DNA of 64,000 bases from Thioclava electrotropha (GTDB taxonomy: Bacteria; Pseudomonadota; Alphaproteobacteria; Rhodobacterales; Rhodobacteraceae): positions 1,344,001-1,408,000 of the forward strand of contig NZ_CP053562.1 in assembly GCF_002085925.2 (NCBI RefSeq), written 5' to 3'. Each line of letters opens with the position of its first letter. Position 1 is the first letter of the stretch. Of this stretch, positions 34,839 through 42,945 are shown in pieces. A program made the translations under genes and the position numbers. The notes under the pieces are model-generated. The model was given only the letters and a program-made list of their open reading frames with translations. It did no database searches and was not told where the DNA came from.

Positions 34839-36164
34839 ATGGCGCTCGACCGCAAGTCCCCCAACGATCTCAACGCTTTCTGGATGCCCTTCACGGCGAA
34901 CCGCCAGTTCAAGAAGAACCCGCGCATGTTCGTGGGCGCGAAGGATATGCATTATACCACCTCGGACGGGCGTCAGGTGCTCGACGGCACGGCCGGTCTG
35001 TGGTGCTGCAACGCGGGCCATTGCCGTCCGAAGATCACCGAGTCGATCCAGAAACAGGCGGCCGAGCTCGATTACGCGCCCGCCTTCCAGATGGGCCACC
35101 CGATCGCGTTCGAGCTTGCGAACCGCATCCTCGACATCGCGCCCGACGAGATGGCGCATGTCTTCTACACCAATTCCGGCTCGGAATCGGTCGAGACAGC
35201 GTTGAAACTCGCGATTGCCTATCACCGTGCGCGCGGCGACGGCGCTCGCACCCGTCTGATCGGACGCGAGCGCGGCTATCACGGCGTGAACTTCGGCGGC
35301 ATCTCGGTCGGTGGTATCGTCACCAACCGCAAGGTTTTCGGTCCGCTCGTGCCGGGAGTCGATCACCTGCCGCACACCCATCTGCCCGAGGAAAACCGCT
35401 GGTCGAAAGGCTGTCCCGAGCATGGTGCGCATCTGGCCGACGATCTCGAGCGCATCATCGCGCTGCATGGCGCCGAGACTATCGCCGCCGTCATCGTGGA
35501 ACCGGTCGCGGGGTCGACCGGCGTGCTGCTGCCGCCGAAAGGCTACCTGCAGAAGCTGCGCGACATCACCAAGAAGCACGGCATCCTGCTGATCTTCGAC
35601 GAGGTGATCACCGGTTTCGGACGCACGGGCGCGGCCTTCGCCGCCGAGAAATACGGTGTCGTGCCGGATATGATGACCACCGCGAAGGGTCTCACCAACG
35701 GGGTGATCCCGATGGGCGCGGTGCTGGCGACGGCTGAGGTTCACGACGCCTTCATGAACGGCCCCGAGCACATGATCGAGCTGTTCCACGGCTACACCTA
35801 TTCGGGCAACCCGATCGCCGCCGCCGCCGGGATCGCGACGATCGAGACCTATCGCGAAGAGGGCCTGTTCGAGCGGGCCGCCGAGCTTGCCCCCTATTGG
35901 GAAGAGGCGCTGCATTCGCTCAAGGGCGTGCGCAACGTGATCGACATCCGCAACGAGGGTCTGATCGGCGCGGTCGAGCTGGAGCCGATCGCGGGCGAAC
36001 CCACGAAGCGCGCCTTCTCGGCCTTCCTGAAGGCCTACGACAAAGGCATCCTGATCCGCACCACCGGCGACATCATTGCGATGAGCCCGCCGCTGATCAT
36101 CTCGAAAGAGCAGATCGACGAGCTGGTCGGCACGCTCAAAGAGGTACTCGAAGAGGTCGAGTGA
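34839..36164 (+). CDS. Omega-amino acid:pyruvate transaminase (beta-alanine transaminase)
   Basis: A 441-residue class III aminotransferase whose start NAFWMPFTANRQFKKNPRM is characteristic of beta-alanine:pyruvate transaminases. Cofactor sites are YTNSGSESVETALK, LLIFDEVITGFGRTG, and the Schiff-base Lys in TTAKGLTNGVIPMGA. In this island it would convert beta-alanine or beta-aminoisobutyrate, the products of reductive pyrimidine breakdown, to the semialdehydes. No semialdehyde dehydrogenase is in the window. GGAG precedes the ATG. Confidence 0.9.
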   Translation: MALDRKSPNDLNAFWMPFTANRQFKKNPRMFVGAKDMHYTTSDGRQVLDGTAGLWCCNAGHCRPKITESIQKQAAELDYAPAFQMGHPIAFELANRILDIAPDEMAHVFYTNSGSESVETALKLAIAYHRARGDGARTRLIGRERGYHGVNFGGISVGGIVTNRKVFGPLVPGVDHLPHTHLPEENRWSKGCPEHGAHLADDLERIIALHGAETIAAVIVEPVAGSTGVLLPPKGYLQKLRDITKKHGILLIFDEVITGFGRTGAAFAAEKYGVVPDMMTTAKGLTNGVIPMGAVLATAEVHDAFMNGPEHMIELFHGYTYSGNPIAAAAGIATIETYREEGLFERAAELAPYWEEALHSLKGVRNVIDIRNEGLIGAVELEPIAGEPTKRAFSAFLKAYDKGILIRTTGDIIAMSPPLIISKEQIDELVGTLKEVLEEVE

Positions 36165-36188
36165 TCGGGCTCAAGCCGAGATGACAAG

Positions 36189-36220
36189 ACGGCCGCGCAG
36201 GGTTGCGCGGCCGTTTTTTT
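36189..36220 (+). terminator. Intrinsic terminator after the transaminase gene
   Basis: A perfect 11-bp stem, ACGGCCGCGCA (36189-36199) with TGCGCGGCCGT (36204-36214), followed by seven T. It lies 25 bases past the stop codon. Confidence 0.92.
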
Positions 36221-36240
36221 GTTGCGGCGTGGTGCTTGAG

Positions 36241-36393
36241 GGCGCGGGGCGACCAGCCCCGGGCCGCGCCCGACCTCCCCCCCGGGAGGGCGCATTGGCG
36301 ATGTCGTCGCGGGTATAGCCGACATGCGGGCTTGCGAGATTAAGTGCCTGGCCACAGGTGACGCGACCGCCCACCCGAGGTCGGGCGCGGCCC
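36241..36393. repeat. GC-rich intergenic element bounded by a 17-bp inverted repeat
   Basis: A perfect 17-bp inverted repeat, GGGCCGCGCCCGACCTC at 36261-36277 and its complement at 36377-36393, encloses 99 bases. Just outside the left arm, a nested hairpin GGCGCGGGGC...CCGCGCC spans 36241-36270. This fills most of the 256-base gap between the transaminase terminator and the convergent VOC gene. No coding potential is convincing. It could be a REP- or MITE-like element. Confidence 0.6.
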
Positions 36394-36420
36394 TCACTGC
36401 GCCGCCCCAATATGGGTACC

Positions 36421-37002
36421 TCAATACGGGTTCTTCGCCCCGCGATCCTCGCTCAGCGATTGCTGCGAGCGCTCCACGATCATCTCGATCGCATCGGCCA
36501 GATGTTCCCCACCGATCGCCTTGTCGCCGCGGGCCACGCGGATGCGATGCGCTTCGATCATCACCTCGGCATGGGACGATCCGCGCGGCGGCTCGAACTT
36601 GTAGGTGGCCAGTTCGATCAGCAGCCCCAGCGGATCCTTGAAATAGATCGAATCCATGAAGCCGCGATCCTTCACGCCCGAATGCGCGATCCCGCGCGCA
36701 TCGAGCCGCGCCACGACCTGCCGATGCGTCGCCATTGAGACGTTGAAGGCGATGTGATGCACGCAGCCCGGATCGGTGGGCGTGCGGTCATGGACAGGCT
36801 TGCGGCTCTCATTCGTAAAAACGGTGATCAGCCGCCCGTCGCCCGGGTCGAAATAGAGATGGCCCTCGTCGGCATTGTCCAGATTGGGTTGGTCGAAGAT
36901 GAACGGCATCCCGAGCAGCCCTTCCCAGAAATCGATCGAGCTCTGCCGGTCCGCCCCGGTCAGCGTGATGTGATGGACGCCCTGCACCTGCATCTTGCGC
37001 AT
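36421..37002 (-). CDS. VOC-family protein, ring-cleavage dioxygenase-like
   Basis: A 193-residue protein with two vicinal-oxygen-chelate modules (VQGVHHITLTGADRQSSIDFWEGLLGM; CVHHIAFNVSMATHRQVVARL...IYFKDPLGLLIELATY). His and Glu in these positions could bind a metal. AGGGAG precedes the ATG. It resembles glyoxalase/extradiol dioxygenase family proteins such as linE- or mhqO-like ones. Its place within the pyrimidine island may be incidental. Substrate unknown. Confidence 0.8.
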   Translation of the reverse strand: MRKMQVQGVHHITLTGADRQSSIDFWEGLLGMPFIFDQPNLDNADEGHLYFDPGDGRLITVFTNESRKPVHDRTPTDPGCVHHIAFNVSMATHRQVVARLDARGIAHSGVKDRGFMDSIYFKDPLGLLIELATYKFEPPRGSSHAEVMIEAHRIRVARGDKAIGGEHLADAIEMIVERSQQSLSEDRGAKNPY

Positions 37003-37175
37003 GTCTTTCTCCCTATCTCTCTTGCAACCAAGTTAACCCAAGCTGGGCGCAGGTCTAGAAACAGGATCTGTGCGGTGCCGCGCGAAACCCCGCCGAGCAC
37101 CGTTTCGCCAAATTGCGCGACCTTGTGGCGGCGGAGGCGGGGGCTATGTTGCGCAATGATGCTTGGAGACTCGCG

Positions 37176-38027
37176 ATGCTGCGCCTGACCTTTGTCCTTG
37201 CCCTGATCTGCCCGCTGCCTGCCATGGCAGAACTGGTCCCGTGCGAGACCTCCATTCGCGGCAAGACCTATTCCTACGTCTACGATGCGGATAACGCGGC
37301 GCTGAAGGAAAGCCGCTCGCTGCGCGAGAAGCTGTTTGGCGAGAAGGGGGAGGTGACCTGCCCGGCGCTGGTCACTCTGCGCGCCCTGACACCCGAGATG
37401 GATGACGAAAGCCGCGCCCCGTTCTGTCTGCAATGGAACAAGGAGGCCGAGACCTATCTGGGCTATGACCGGGGCGAGCGCGACGCCTACGGGCTCTGCC
37501 GCAAACCGTCGAAGAGCATCTGCGAACGTATCAAGGGCACCGCAAAGGCCGCTGGCGATCTGCGCGATGAGGCCGAAAGCGCCGTGGGCGATGCGGCGAG
37601 CAAGGTTCTGGGCAAGAAAATCGGCGGCATGATCGTCTCCGATCAGGCCGGAAACCTGCAAAAGAAGCTGCGCGATGCCGGGCTTGGCGTGCTGGCGGGG
37701 GCCTCGACCCCTGCGCTCGCGGCCACGGCGGTGGTCGTGGGCGGTGCGATTTACGTGTGTTCGGATACCGGCGCGGAGGCGGTGGGCCTGGAGGCCGATC
37801 CGGTCGAGCCGATCTCGGACGGAAAGGAGCTTCTGGGCGCGAAACTGCCCGACACGCATCTGCCCGCGGGCGTGGCCGGGGCACCGATGCGCCCGGTCGA
37901 GACCGAGACGCTGCCGGAAGAGTCGGAGGCATCGGAGGCGGCTTCGCAAGCCCCGGCGGCGGATGCAAAATCGGATGTCGCCCCCGTCGGCGCGCCGAAT
38001 ATCACCGCCGACCCAGCGGCGAATTGA
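37176..38027 (+). CDS. Secreted hypothetical protein
   Basis: A 283-residue protein with a signal peptide (MLRLTFVLALICPLPAMAE); the start at 37176 follows GGAGA, and longer in-frame starts at 37113 or 37146 are less likely. The mature domain has several Cys (VPCETS; EVTCPAL; PFCLQW; YGLCRK; SICER; YVCSD). A Gly/Ala-rich hydrophobic stretch follows (about 165-195), then an acidic Ala/Pro/Glu-rich tail. No family is recognised. It ends 4 bases before the convergent TetR gene. Confidence 0.65.
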   Translation: MLRLTFVLALICPLPAMAELVPCETSIRGKTYSYVYDADNAALKESRSLREKLFGEKGEVTCPALVTLRALTPEMDDESRAPFCLQWNKEAETYLGYDRGERDAYGLCRKPSKSICERIKGTAKAAGDLRDEAESAVGDAASKVLGKKIGGMIVSDQAGNLQKKLRDAGLGVLAGASTPALAATAVVVGGAIYVCSDTGAEAVGLEADPVEPISDGKELLGAKLPDTHLPAGVAGAPMRPVETETLPEESEASEAASQAPAADAKSDVAPVGAPNITADPAAN

Positions 38028-38031
38028 GCAA

Positions 38032-38694
38032 TCAGCTCACGCCGATCCCGCGCAGCACGATGCTTTTCACGCAGCTCTTCGCCTCCTCCCACTGAGCGTC
38101 GCTCAGCGGCGCGCCGCCGTTCAGCGTCTCGATCTGATGCGAGAAATCGGCGTAGTGCTGGGTGGTCGCCCAGAGCATGTAGAGCAGGTGATGCGGGTCG
38201 ACCTCGGCCATTTTGCCTTCCGCGATCCAGCGTCGGATGATCACCGCGCGGCCCTCGGTCCAGTCGCGCAGCGTCGTCTCGAGGTAATCCTGAATCACCG
38301 GCGCGCCGTGCATCACCTCTGACGCCCAGACCTTCGAGCCGTTCGGGTGATTGCGCGAAATCTCCATTTTGGCGTCGATATAGGCGCCGATCCCTTCGGC
38401 CGGTCCGCTTGCCTCGTCGAACACATCGGCCGCCTCCAGCCAGATGTTGAAAATGCGCTCTACGACCCGGCGATAGAGCGACTCTTTCGTCTCGAAATAG
38501 TAATGCAGATTGGCTTTCGGGAGCCCCGCGACATCCGCGATCAACTGCATCGTGGCACCGCCGAATCCGGCCTCGGCGAAGACCCTCTCGGCGGCTTTCA
38601 GGATCGCCTCTTCGGTGGCGCGCCGCGCCTCGGCGCGGCTTCCCCGGCTGGCTTGCCCATTTTTTGTGCGCTTGCCGCTCTCATCATCTTTCAT
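38032..38694 (-). CDS. TetR-family regulator, RutR-like (second copy)
   Basis: A 220-residue TetR protein with a helix-turn-helix (AERVFAEAGFGGATMQLIADVAGLPKANLHYYFETKESLY) and a RutR-type C-terminal domain (HHLLYMLWATTQHYADF), the latter very similar to the regulator at 33987. It starts at an ATG and is divergent from the beta-ureidopropionase gene. Two palindromes of the same operator class lie in the 127 bases between them. Two paralogous regulators in one island suggest different effectors or a cascade. Confidence 0.88.
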   Translation of the reverse strand: MKDDESGKRTKNGQASRGSRAEARRATEEAILKAAERVFAEAGFGGATMQLIADVAGLPKANLHYYFETKESLYRRVVERIFNIWLEAADVFDEASGPAEGIGAYIDAKMEISRNHPNGSKVWASEVMHGAPVIQDYLETTLRDWTEGRAVIIRRWIAEGKMAEVDPHHLLYMLWATTQHYADFSHQIETLNGGAPLSDAQWEEAKSCVKSIVLRGIGVS

Positions 38695-38716
38695 TCAAAA
38701 TACGTCCTGATTTTTG

Positions 38717-38765
38717 TTGACCGAATGGTCAGACCGTGGCCCACTCAACCTGACCATACGGTCAG
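38717..38765. promoter_or_regulatory. Two RutR-like operators upstream of beta-ureidopropionase
   Basis: Site 1 is TGACC-GAAT-GGTCA (38718-38731) and site 2 is CTGACC-ATAC-GGTCAG (38750-38765). Their centres are 33 bases apart, three helical turns, which would place two dimers on the same DNA face. Both match TGACC-N4-GGTCA, as does the site at 34773-34786. They control the divergent regulator and the catabolic gene. Confidence 0.68.
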
Positions 38766-38821
38766 AAAAAGATTCGTCGCAAGAGGGGATAACCCCCACG
38801 CAGCCGACAGGGAGTTATGAA

Positions 38822-40072
38822 ATGTCAGCACCCGGAGAAAACCTCCGCATCAATCCCGATCGCCTTTGGGACAGTCTCATGGAGATGGCCAAGATCGGTC
38901 CCGGCGTCGCCGGGGGCAATAATCGCCAGACCCTCACCGATGCGGATGCCGAAGGCCGCGCGCTGTTCCAGAAATGGTGCGAAGATGCCGGCATGACGAT
39001 GGGCGTCGACACGATGGGCAACATGTTCGCGACCCGCGCGGGCGAAGACCCCGATGCGCTGCCGGTCTATATGGGCAGCCACCTCGACACGCAGCCCACG
39101 GGCGGCAAATACGATGGTGTCCTCGGTGTGCTCGGCGCGCTGGAGGCGGTGCGCTCGATGAACGATCTCGGGATCAAGACCAAGCACCCGATCGTCGTGA
39201 CCAACTGGACCAACGAAGAGGGCACGCGCTTCGCCCCGGCGATGCTGGCCTCGGGCGTGTTCGCGGGCATCCACACGCAGGACTGGGCCTATGATCGCGA
39301 AGATGCGGAAGGCAAGAAGTTCGGCGACGAGCTGAAGCGTGTCGGCTGGGTCGGCGACGAAGAGGTCGGTGCACGCAAGATGCATGCGATGTTCGAACTG
39401 CATATCGAGCAGGGCCCGATCCTCGAGGCCGAGGGCAAGGATATCGGCGTCGTCACCCACGGGCAGGGCCTCAGCTGGACCCAGGTGACGATCACCGGCA
39501 AGGATGCGCATACCGGCTCCACCCCGATGCCGATGCGCAAGAATGCGGGCCTCGGCATGGCGCGCGTGCTGGAACTGGTCGACGAAATCGCCTGGTCGCA
39601 CAAGCCCCATGCGGTGGGCGCGGCTGGCCATATCGACATCTACCCGAATTCGCGTAACGTGATCCCCGGCAAAGCCGTGTTCACCGTCGATTTCCGCTCG
39701 CCCGATCTGAGCGTGATCGAGGATATGGAAAAGCGACTGCGCGAGGGAGCGAAGAAAATCTGCGACGAGATGGGCCTTGAGGTGGAGTTCGAGAAGACCG
39801 GCGGGTTCGACCCGGTCACCTTCGATCCGACCTGCGTGAGCGCCGTGCGCAGCGCCGCCGAGCGTCTGGGCTATTCGCATCGCGACATCATCTCAGGCGC
39901 GGGCCACGATGCCTGCTGGATCAACGCGGTCGCGCCGACGGCGATGGTGATGTGCCCCTGCGTCGACGGGCTGAGCCATAACGAGGCCGAGGATATCTCC
40001 AAGGACTGGGCAGGCGCGGGCGCCGATGTGCTGTTCCACGCCGTGCTGGAGGCCGCGGAAATCGTAAGCTGA
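38822..40072 (+). CDS. Zn-dependent N-carbamoyl-beta-alanine amidohydrolase (beta-ureidopropionase)
   Basis: A 416-residue M20-family amidohydrolase starting at 38822 behind AGGGAG. Metal ligands are in MGSHLDTQPTGGKYDG, the NEEGTRF block and the LHIEQGP block; ITGKDAHTGSTPMPMRKNA is typical of the Zn hydantoinase/carbamoylase group. It hydrolyses N-carbamoyl-beta-alanine to beta-alanine, CO2 and ammonia, the third step of the pathway. The dihydropyrimidinase gene follows. Confidence 0.93.
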   Translation: MSAPGENLRINPDRLWDSLMEMAKIGPGVAGGNNRQTLTDADAEGRALFQKWCEDAGMTMGVDTMGNMFATRAGEDPDALPVYMGSHLDTQPTGGKYDGVLGVLGALEAVRSMNDLGIKTKHPIVVTNWTNEEGTRFAPAMLASGVFAGIHTQDWAYDREDAEGKKFGDELKRVGWVGDEEVGARKMHAMFELHIEQGPILEAEGKDIGVVTHGQGLSWTQVTITGKDAHTGSTPMPMRKNAGLGMARVLELVDEIAWSHKPHAVGAAGHIDIYPNSRNVIPGKAVFTVDFRSPDLSVIEDMEKRLREGAKKICDEMGLEVEFEKTGGFDPVTFDPTCVSAVRSAAERLGYSHRDIISGAGHDACWINAVAPTAMVMCPCVDGLSHNEAEDISKDWAGAGADVLFHAVLEAAEIVS

Positions 40073-40083
40073 GACGGGCGGAG

Positions 40084-40136
40084 GAGGGGGCGCTGCCCCC
40101 TCGGCGGGCGCTATGCGCCTCACCCCCGGGATATTT
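40084..40136. repeat. Intergenic palindromic repeat, copy 1
   Basis: A hairpin GAGGGGGC / GCCCCCTC (40084-40091, 40095-40102) is followed by GGCGC-TAT-GCGCC and a CACCCCCGGGATATTT end. The same layout recurs at 42864-42917. It lies between the carbamoylase and dihydropyrimidinase genes of one transcription unit. Confidence 0.65.
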
Positions 40137-40177
40137 GAACCAAATCGAAGGCGGAAGACCTTCGTGGGAGGTAAACA

Positions 40178-41629
40178 ATGACCAAAGTCATCAAGAACGG
40201 AACCATCGTCACCGCCGATCTGACCTACAAGGCGGATGTGCTGATCGACAGCGGCAAGATCATCGAGATCGGCCCGAACCTGAAAGGCGACGAAGAGATC
40301 GACGCGACCGGCTGCTATGTGATGCCGGGCGGGATCGACCCGCATACCCATCTCGAGATGCCCTTCATGGGCACCTATTCGAGCGACGATTTCGAATCCG
40401 GCACCCGTGCCGCGCTGGCGGGCGGCACCACGATGGTCGTCGATTTCGCGCTGCCTGCGCCGGGCGAGGGCCTGCTGGAAGCGCTCAAGCGCTGGGACAA
40501 CAAGTCGACCCGCGCGCATTGCGACTACTCCTTCCACATGGCGATCACCTGGTGGAGCGAGCAGGTCTTCAACGAGATGAAGCAAGTGACCGAGCGCGGC
40601 ATCAACACCTTCAAGCACTTCATGGCCTATAAGGGCGCGCTGATGGTGAACGATGACGAGCTCTATTCGAGCTTCAAGCGCTGCGCCGAGTTGGGCGCGA
40701 TCCCGCTGGTCCATGCCGAGAATGGCGATGTCGTGGCGGAGCTGTCCGCGAAACTGCTGGCCGATGGCAATAACGGCCCCGAGGGGCACGCTTATTCCCG
40801 CCCGCCGCAGGTCGAGGGCGAGGCCACCAACCGCGCGATCATGATCGCCGATATGGCAGGCGTGCCGCTTTATGTCGTGCACACCTCCTGCGAGGAGAGC
40901 CACGAGGCGATCCGCCGCGCCAAGATGCAGGGCAAGCGCGTCTGGGGCGAGCCGCTCATCCAGCACCTGACGCTCGACGAGAGCGAGTATTTCGACAAGG
41001 ATTGGGATCACGCCGCACGCCGCGTGATGTCGCCGCCCTTCCGCAACAAGCAGCATCAGGATAGCCTCTGGGCGGGTCTGGCGTCGGGCTCGCTCTCGGT
41101 GGTCGCGACCGATCACTGCGCCTTCTCGACGGAGCAGAAGCGCTATGGCGTGGGCGATTTCACCAAAATCCCGAACGGCACCGGCGGTTTGGAAGACCGG
41201 ATGCCGATGCTCTGGACCTATGGGGTCGAGACCGGCCGGATCACGATGAACGAATTCGTGGCCGTCACCTCGACCAACATCGCGAAGATCCTCAACGTCT
41301 ATCCGAAGAAGGGTGCGGTTCTGGTCGGCGCGGATGCCGATCTCGTGGTCTGGGATCCGGAAGCGACCAAGACGATCTCGGCCGAGACGCAGCAATCTGC
41401 CATCGATTACAACGTCTTCGAGGGCAAAGAGGTCAAAGGTCTGCCGCGCTACACGCTCAGCCGCGGTGTCGTCGCTTGGGCCGATGGCAAGATCCAGACG
41501 CCCGAGGGCCACGGCGAATTCGTTGCCCGCGATCCGGGCATGCCAGTGACCAAGGCTCTGTCCACCTGGAAAGAGCTCACCGCCCCGCGTCCGGTCGAAC
41601 GCAGCGGTATCCCGGCGACCGGGGTATAA
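40178..41629 (+). CDS. hydA: Dihydropyrimidinase (hydantoinase)
   Basis: A 483-residue amidohydrolase. The binuclear zinc site is visible as GGIDPHTHLEMPF, the carbamylated Lys in TFKHFMAYKG, later His ligands in PLVHAENGD and VVHTSCEE, and Asp in VVATDHCAF. It opens dihydrouracil or dihydrothymine to the N-carbamoyl beta-amino acids, the second step. GGGAGG precedes the ATG. The gene order carbamoylase-dihydropyrimidinase-importer is typical of these clusters. Confidence 0.95.
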   Translation: MTKVIKNGTIVTADLTYKADVLIDSGKIIEIGPNLKGDEEIDATGCYVMPGGIDPHTHLEMPFMGTYSSDDFESGTRAALAGGTTMVVDFALPAPGEGLLEALKRWDNKSTRAHCDYSFHMAITWWSEQVFNEMKQVTERGINTFKHFMAYKGALMVNDDELYSSFKRCAELGAIPLVHAENGDVVAELSAKLLADGNNGPEGHAYSRPPQVEGEATNRAIMIADMAGVPLYVVHTSCEESHEAIRRAKMQGKRVWGEPLIQHLTLDESEYFDKDWDHAARRVMSPPFRNKQHQDSLWAGLASGSLSVVATDHCAFSTEQKRYGVGDFTKIPNGTGGLEDRMPMLWTYGVETGRITMNEFVAVTSTNIAKILNVYPKKGAVLVGADADLVVWDPEATKTISAETQQSAIDYNVFEGKEVKGLPRYTLSRGVVAWADGKIQTPEGHGEFVARDPGMPVTKALSTWKELTAPRPVERSGIPATGV

Positions 41630-41635
41630 GGCGCA

Positions 41636-42058
41636 ATGGCGGCCCCGGTCAGTTCCGGCGTTTTGGAGGCTGCGGTCTACGTCGAGGATCTCGACGCGAC
41701 CGAAGCCTTCTACGGCGGGCTGCTGGGGCTCGAGCGGCTAACCCGTCGCGACGGGCGGCATGTTTTTTTCCGCTGTGGCGACAGCGTGATCCTGACCTTC
41801 ATCGCTCAGGCCACGCAGCAGCCACCCGACCCGGAGGCGGCGCTGCCCGTTCCACCGCATGGCGCGGTTGGACCGGGGCATGTATGCCTCGCGGCGGACG
41901 CGGATCAACTCAACGAATGGGAACGACATTTGAGGGACAACAACGTAGAGATTGAGGCCGACTTCTATTGGCCGAACGGGGCGCGGTCGATCTACCTGCG
42001 CGACCCGGCGGGCAACAGCGTCGAGATTGCGGATAAAACCCTGTGGAGGCGCGGATGA
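41636..42058 (+). CDS. Glyoxalase/VOC family protein in the pyrimidine operon
   Basis: A 140-residue single VOC domain protein: LEAAVYVEDLDATEAFYGGLLGL at the start and YWPNGARSIYLRDPAGNSVEIADKTLW at the end, the latter with the metal-type Glu. It begins 6 bases after dihydropyrimidinase and overlaps the ABC ATPase start, so it is embedded in the operon. Its reaction is unknown; handling of a reactive aldehyde from the pathway is one possibility. Confidence 0.82.
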   Translation: MAAPVSSGVLEAAVYVEDLDATEAFYGGLLGLERLTRRDGRHVFFRCGDSVILTFIAQATQQPPDPEAALPVPPHGAVGPGHVCLAADADQLNEWERHLRDNNVEIEADFYWPNGARSIYLRDPAGNSVEIADKTLWRRG

Positions 42059-42843
42059 CGGCAGCACCGGTAATTCAGGCCCGCGGGCTCAATCTGACTT
42101 TCCAGACGGGGGACGGTTCGGTTCACGCGCTGAAAGATATCGATCTCGATATCGAGAAGGGCGAATTCGTGAGCTTCATCGGCCCCTCGGGCTGCGGCAA
42201 GACGACCTTCCTGCGGTGCATCGCGGCACTGGAGACGCCCACGGGCGGCTCGCTGACCGTGAACGGCATCTCGCCGGAAGAAGCCCGCAAGGCGCGAAGC
42301 TACGGCTATGTGTTTCAGGCGGCAGGTCTTTACCCTTGGCGCACGATTGCGGGAAATGTGAAACTTCCGCTGGAAATCATGGGTTATTCCAAGGCGCAGC
42401 AGCAAGAGCGTGTTGAAAAAGTGCTTTCGCTGGTCGACCTCGAAGGCTTCGGGAAGAAGTTCCCCTGGCAGCTTTCGGGCGGCATGCAGCAGCGCGCCTC
42501 GATCGCGCGGGCGCTGGCCTTCGACGCCGAGATCCTGCTGATGGACGAACCTTTCGGCGCGCTCGACGAGATCGTGCGCGACAAGCTCAACGAAGAGCTT
42601 CTCAAGCTCTGGTCGGCCACCAACAAGACGATCGGCTTCGTGACCCACTCGATCCCGGAAGCGGTCTATCTGTCGACCAAGATCGTGGTGATGTCGCCCC
42701 GTCCGGGCCGCATCCACGAGGTGATCGAGAGCACGTTGCCGAAAGGGCCGCGTCCGCTCGACATCCGCGACAGCGAGGAATTCCTGCAAATCGCGCACCG
42801 GGTGCGCGAGGGGCTTCGGGCGGGGCATGCCTATGATGAATGA
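42055..42843 (+). CDS. ABC transporter ATP-binding protein (pyrimidine/taurine-nitrate type)
   Basis: A 262-residue ABC ATPase with Walker A GPSGCGKTT, the signature LSGGMQQRASIARAL and Walker B ILLMDEPFGALD. The start overlaps the VOC gene stop (ATGA at 42055-42058). It energises the importer formed with the two permeases and binding protein downstream, of the NMT1/THI5/SsuA class used for pyrimidines and their precursors. Confidence 0.92.
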   Translation: MTAAPVIQARGLNLTFQTGDGSVHALKDIDLDIEKGEFVSFIGPSGCGKTTFLRCIAALETPTGGSLTVNGISPEEARKARSYGYVFQAAGLYPWRTIAGNVKLPLEIMGYSKAQQQERVEKVLSLVDLEGFGKKFPWQLSGGMQQRASIARALAFDAEILLMDEPFGALDEIVRDKLNEELLKLWSATNKTIGFVTHSIPEAVYLSTKIVVMSPRPGRIHEVIESTLPKGPRPLDIRDSEEFLQIAHRVREGLRAGHAYDE

Positions 42844-42863
42844 CGCGATGACCTCTACCGCGA

Positions 42864-42917
42864 GCGGGGGGGTGTCCGCCCCCCTCTGGCTGCGCCATTC
42901 ACCCCCCGAGGATATTT
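42864..42917. repeat. Intergenic palindromic repeat, copy 2
   Basis: A G7/C6 hairpin (42866-42884) is followed by TGCGCC and CACCCCCCGAGGATATTT, ending 28 bases before the permease start. Layout and the terminal CACCCCC...GGATATTT match the element at 40084-40136. Confidence 0.65.
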
Positions 42918-42945
42918 CGGCCAAGCCGAAGGGGAGGGCGGTCTC

